16,972 nt of DNA, from assembly GCA_900768805.1 (NCBI GenBank), contig CAAGEF010000206.1, forward strand, positions 1-16,972, given 5' to 3'. Below are positions 15,187-16,972 of this stretch, one piece after another. The notes beneath the pieces were generated by a model, which was not told where the DNA came from, did not search any database, and was given only the letters and a program-made list of their open reading frames with translations. Both the position numbers and the translations under genes were made by a program. How positions within the stretch are numbered: the first letter of the stretch is position 1; every line of letters begins with the position of its first letter. The stretch comes from Clostridia bacterium. GTDB lineage: Bacteria > Bacillota > Clostridia > TANB77 > CAG-508.

Positions 15187-15513
15187 ATGACAATATCACT
15201 TCAAGATGTATTAGCTTTTTTTGGTGCGATAGCTTGCATTGGTGGTGGTTTAGCCTATCTGATCAAGTTGTTTAAATGGGCTAAAAAGCCTAATGATATT
15301 CAAAATGATTTAATCAAAGAGCATAGTGAAATATTAAAAAAACATGCTGAATTGCTAGAAAAAGATAACAGGCGATTGGATGCACTGGAAGAGCAAGATA
15401 GATTAGTTATGCAAGCTTTATTTGCACTTTTAGCACATAGCATTGATGGTAATGATGTTGATGCTATGAAAAAAGTAAAAGAAGAGATACAACAATATCT
15501 AATTTTAAAATGA
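15187..15513 (+). CDS. Small membrane protein with coiled coil (possible XhlA-like lysis accessory or antiholin)
   Basis: 108 residues. One membrane helix is at about 6-27 (LQDVLAFFGAIACIGGGLAYLIKLF), followed by a long charged coiled-coil region (EHSEILKKHAELLEKDNRRLDALEEQDRLVMQAL) and an acidic end (DAMKKVKEEIQQYLI). Such proteins next to holins in Gram-positive phages are often XhlA-like or act as antiholins, though I do not recognise a specific family. GAGGTGAT sits 7 bases or so before the ATG. It ends with TGA, and a terminator follows at once. Function is inferred from structure and location only. Confidence 0.7.
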   Translation: MTISLQDVLAFFGAIACIGGGLAYLIKLFKWAKKPNDIQNDLIKEHSEILKKHAELLEKDNRRLDALEEQDRLVMQALFALLAHSIDGNDVDAMKKVKEEIQQYLILK

Positions 15514-15516
15514 AAT

Positions 15517-15546
15517 AGCCTAGCTTAAATGCTAGGCTTATTTTTT
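15517..15546 (+). terminator. Intrinsic terminator between lysis membrane genes and endolysin
   Basis: AGCCTAGC (15517-15524) pairs perfectly with GCTAGGCT (15531-15538), a 6-base loop (TTAAAT), and TATTTTTT follows. It sits in the short gap just after the TGA of the preceding gene, so it is well placed as a terminator, though the endolysin gene begins only 17 bases beyond. Confidence 0.75.
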
Positions 15547-15562
15547 ATAAAGGAGTGATTTT

Positions 15563-16462
15563 ATGAAATTTGGTATTGATATATCAGAACATCAAAAAGG
15601 TATTAATTTTGATGAAATACTAGCCGAGGGAGTTGAGTATATTATAATAAGGGCTTCATATGGAACGAGAGAAGATTATCAATTTAAGACTTTTTATGAT
15701 GAATGTAAAAAAAGGAATATACCAGTTGGAGCTTATTTATTTAGCACTGCTATGAGCATTGAGGGAGCTAAACATGAAGCAAAATATTTAGCTAATAGAT
15801 TAAATGGATTAAAATTTGAATATCCTATTTATTATGATTTTGAAAGAAAGTCACAGCTTGGACTAGGTAAGAAAACAGTAACGGATATGATTGTATCTTT
15901 TTGCGAAGAAATGCAAAACAATGGATATTATGTTGGAGTTTATTCATATTTAAGTGGATTTTATAGCATGGATCTAGACAGGTTAGAGCCATATTGCAAG
16001 TGGATTGCACAATATAATACTAAATGCGATTACAAGCGTGATTATGGTATGTGGCAATTTGGTGGTGAAGTAAACTTAATTAGAAGCAATAAAATAGCTG
16101 GTTATGTATGCGATCAGGACTATTGCTATATCGATTATCCATCAATTATTAAACAAGGCTATAATGGATATCAATCAACAGATTTAACTGAAGTAGCTAG
16201 GCAAGTAATATTAGGTGCATGGGGTAATGGTGAAAGTAGAAAGCAAGCACTAGAAGCAAATGGATATGATTATGAAAAAGTGCAAGCAAAAGTAAATGAA
16301 TTATTAAATGCAAAAGTTAAAACTAATGAAGATATTGCGAAAGAAGTAATTGAGGGCAAATGGGGCAATATGCCAGTAAGAAAAAATAAATTAATCAGTG
16401 CTGGATATGATTATGAAGAAATTCAAAAATTAGTTAATGATATGATGAAAAACAAGCGATAA
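15563..16462 (+). CDS. Endolysin: GH25 lysozyme with two Cpl-7-type wall-binding repeats
   Basis: Muramidase of 299 residues that cuts peptidoglycan at lysis. The GH25 domain spans about 1-200: GIDISEHQ with D6, YYDFER with the catalytic pair D92 and E94, and MWQFGG near 171-176. The C-terminus carries two CW_7 (Cpl-7) repeats, residues 206-248 and 254-296, each with the pattern 'xA xxVIxGxWGNxxxRxxxLxxxGYDYExxQxxVN'. Such repeats bind the muropeptide rather than choline, so host range for binding is wide. There is no signal peptide, so access depends on the holin. AAGGAG precedes the ATG at a good distance. An intrinsic terminator lies just upstream and another just downstream. Firm call. 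Confidence 0.94.
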   Translation: MKFGIDISEHQKGINFDEILAEGVEYIIIRASYGTREDYQFKTFYDECKKRNIPVGAYLFSTAMSIEGAKHEAKYLANRLNGLKFEYPIYYDFERKSQLGLGKKTVTDMIVSFCEEMQNNGYYVGVYSYLSGFYSMDLDRLEPYCKWIAQYNTKCDYKRDYGMWQFGGEVNLIRSNKIAGYVCDQDYCYIDYPSIIKQGYNGYQSTDLTEVARQVILGAWGNGESRKQALEANGYDYEKVQAKVNELLNAKVKTNEDIAKEVIEGKWGNMPVRKNKLISAGYDYEEIQKLVNDMMKNKR

Positions 16463-16477
16463 AACGAGCAATAAAAA

Positions 16478-16510
16478 AGCTATGGGTTAAATGCTCATAG
16501 CTCTTTTTTT
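16478..16510 (+). terminator. Intrinsic terminator after endolysin
   Basis: AGCTATGGG (16478-16486) pairs with CTCATAGCT (16494-16502), with one G-T wobble and a 7-base loop (TTAAATG), followed by a C and seven T's. It ends the late operon. Its loop resembles that of the 15517-15546 terminator. Confidence 0.85.
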
Positions 16511-16552
16511 ATGCAATTTTTATAATTTTATTAAATTTTTTTAATAAACCTA

Positions 16553-16581
16553 TTGCAATGAGTGCGCACTTATGGTAATAT
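16553..16581 (+). promoter_or_regulatory. Sigma-A-type promoter of the post-lysis gene
   Basis: TTGCAA (16553-16558) and TAATAT (16576-16581) are separated by exactly 17 bases, close to consensus for the housekeeping sigma factor, with TATGG just before the -10. A start of transcription near 16588 would leave a leader of about 20 bases before the AAGAGG ribosome site and ATG. It lies right after the terminator, so this is a separate unit. Confidence 0.75.
16561..16570 (+). promoter_or_regulatory. Palindromic operator candidate within promoter spacer
   Basis: AGTGCGCACT is a perfect 10-base palindrome located wholly between the -35 and -10 boxes. Its GCGC core stands out in DNA this AT-rich. 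A dimeric repressor bound here would block the promoter. The protein is not identified. Confidence 0.55.
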
Positions 16582-16610
16582 ATAGGTGTAAAGATAAGAG
16601 GTATAAAGAA

Positions 16611-16972
16611 ATGAAAAAGATGGCAAATGTTGAAATCCCAGTAATGACAAGCAAGAGATTAGAAAAAAAATTAAGAAAGATTTGTAAGGAATACAATTTA
16701 TTTAATCAAAGCCCATATAGCAATAGCTTCTACAATACCGATGAAGTTGAATGGGGATATAAACCTGAAGGATCATTAAGATTAAGCGATCATTGGAACT
16801 TTGAAAGCCAAGAAAGAATACATTGCAAATTATCAAATACTAATGAATACACTCAAAAGTGGCTATTATGTGAATATCATGAAGGTTATTACACAATCGT
16901 TAAAGAAATATTTACTGAAGAAGAAATGGCAATGGAAAAAAGAATGCACGATAAAAAAGTAGCTAGAATCAA
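16611..16972 (+). CDS. Unknown gene with own promoter, 3' end cut by window
   Basis: The ATG at 16611 has AAGAGG 9-10 bases upstream and is open to the window edge, giving 120 codons. The protein is unfamiliar. It has a basic N-terminus (MKKMANVEIPVMTSKRLEKKLRKICKEYN) and a central part with EVEWGYKPEGSLRLSDHWNF, LSNTNEYTQKWLLCEYHEGYYTIVKEI, which looks like a compact alpha/beta fold. The end is rich in Met and charge. No membrane helix, signal peptide or catalytic motif is seen. It has its own promoter, a palindromic operator and is outside the lysis operon, the usual setting for a moron gene on a prophage or for a host gene flanking the right end. I give no function. Confidence 0.8.
   Translation, partial: MKKMANVEIPVMTSKRLEKKLRKICKEYNLFNQSPYSNSFYNTDEVEWGYKPEGSLRLSDHWNFESQERIHCKLSNTNEYTQKWLLCEYHEGYYTIVKEIFTEEEMAMEKRMHDKKVARI

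Noticed and set aside
1..16972. Alternative genetic code (TGA read as Trp)
   Set aside because: TGA serves as a normal stop at the ends of confident genes (for example the large terminase and the gene at 15187-15513), and tryptophan is encoded by TGG.
1..16972. tRNA genes, integrase, attachment sites or origin
   Set aside because: I looked on both strands and saw no clover-leaf candidate, recombinase signature or flanking direct repeat that would support any of these.

Overview
The window is the late (morphogenesis and lysis) half of a tailed phage or prophage with a long non-contractile tail (siphovirus, HK97-type head). All genes lie on the + strand and are tightly packed, with frequent overlaps of 1 to 14 bases and purine-rich Shine-Dalgarno sites. 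The DNA is strongly AT-rich, arginine is mostly AGA, and TGA is used as a normal stop, for example at the end of the large terminase. This fits a low-GC Bacillota host of the Bacilli, Erysipelotrichia or Clostridia type and argues against a mollicute that reads TGA as tryptophan. The r1t-type holin and the GH25 lysozyme with Cpl-7 repeats fit a Gram-positive host. The genus cannot be named from the sequence alone, and no integrase, repressor or attachment site is present to decide between prophage and free phage.

Layout. 1-1990: DNA packaging (small terminase subunit, cut by the window edge, and large subunit). 1995-5353: head (portal, a P-loop domain fused to the prohead protease, and the major capsid protein with its scaffolding delta domain). 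5373-6765: neck and connector proteins (adaptor, head closure, gp10-like, tail terminator). 6782-11677: tail (tube protein, the two tail assembly chaperone frames joined by a -1 frameshift, a short tape measure, Dit, and a Gp37-like Tal protein). 11680-14086: two receptor-binding or fibre-like proteins, the second with repeated modules. 14091-16462: a tiny hydrophobic ORF, a phosphodiester glycosidase, an r1t-type holin, a second small membrane protein, a terminator, and a GH25 endolysin. After a strong terminator, an independent unit begins at about 16553: a well-formed promoter with a perfect palindrome between its -35 and -10 boxes, driving an unrecognised gene that runs off the window. This is the usual position for a lysogenic-conversion ('moron') gene or for the right end of a prophage.

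How it works together. The terminases package DNA through the portal into a prohead built from the capsid protein and matured by the protease. The connector proteins close the head and join it to a tail whose length is set by the tape measure. Dit, Tal and the fibre-like proteins form the adsorption end. Holin and lysozyme release the progeny.

Most unusual points: (i) the P-loop/protease fusion has a well-placed internal ribosome binding site and start that would release the protease alone, and the adjacent capsid gene has the same arrangement at the end of its delta domain; (ii) two terminator-like perfect hairpins lie inside tail genes; (iii) a phosphodiester glycosidase sits between fibres and holin; (iv) a terminator separates the holin region from the lysin; (v) a promoter with a palindromic operator drives an unknown gene just after the lysis cassette.
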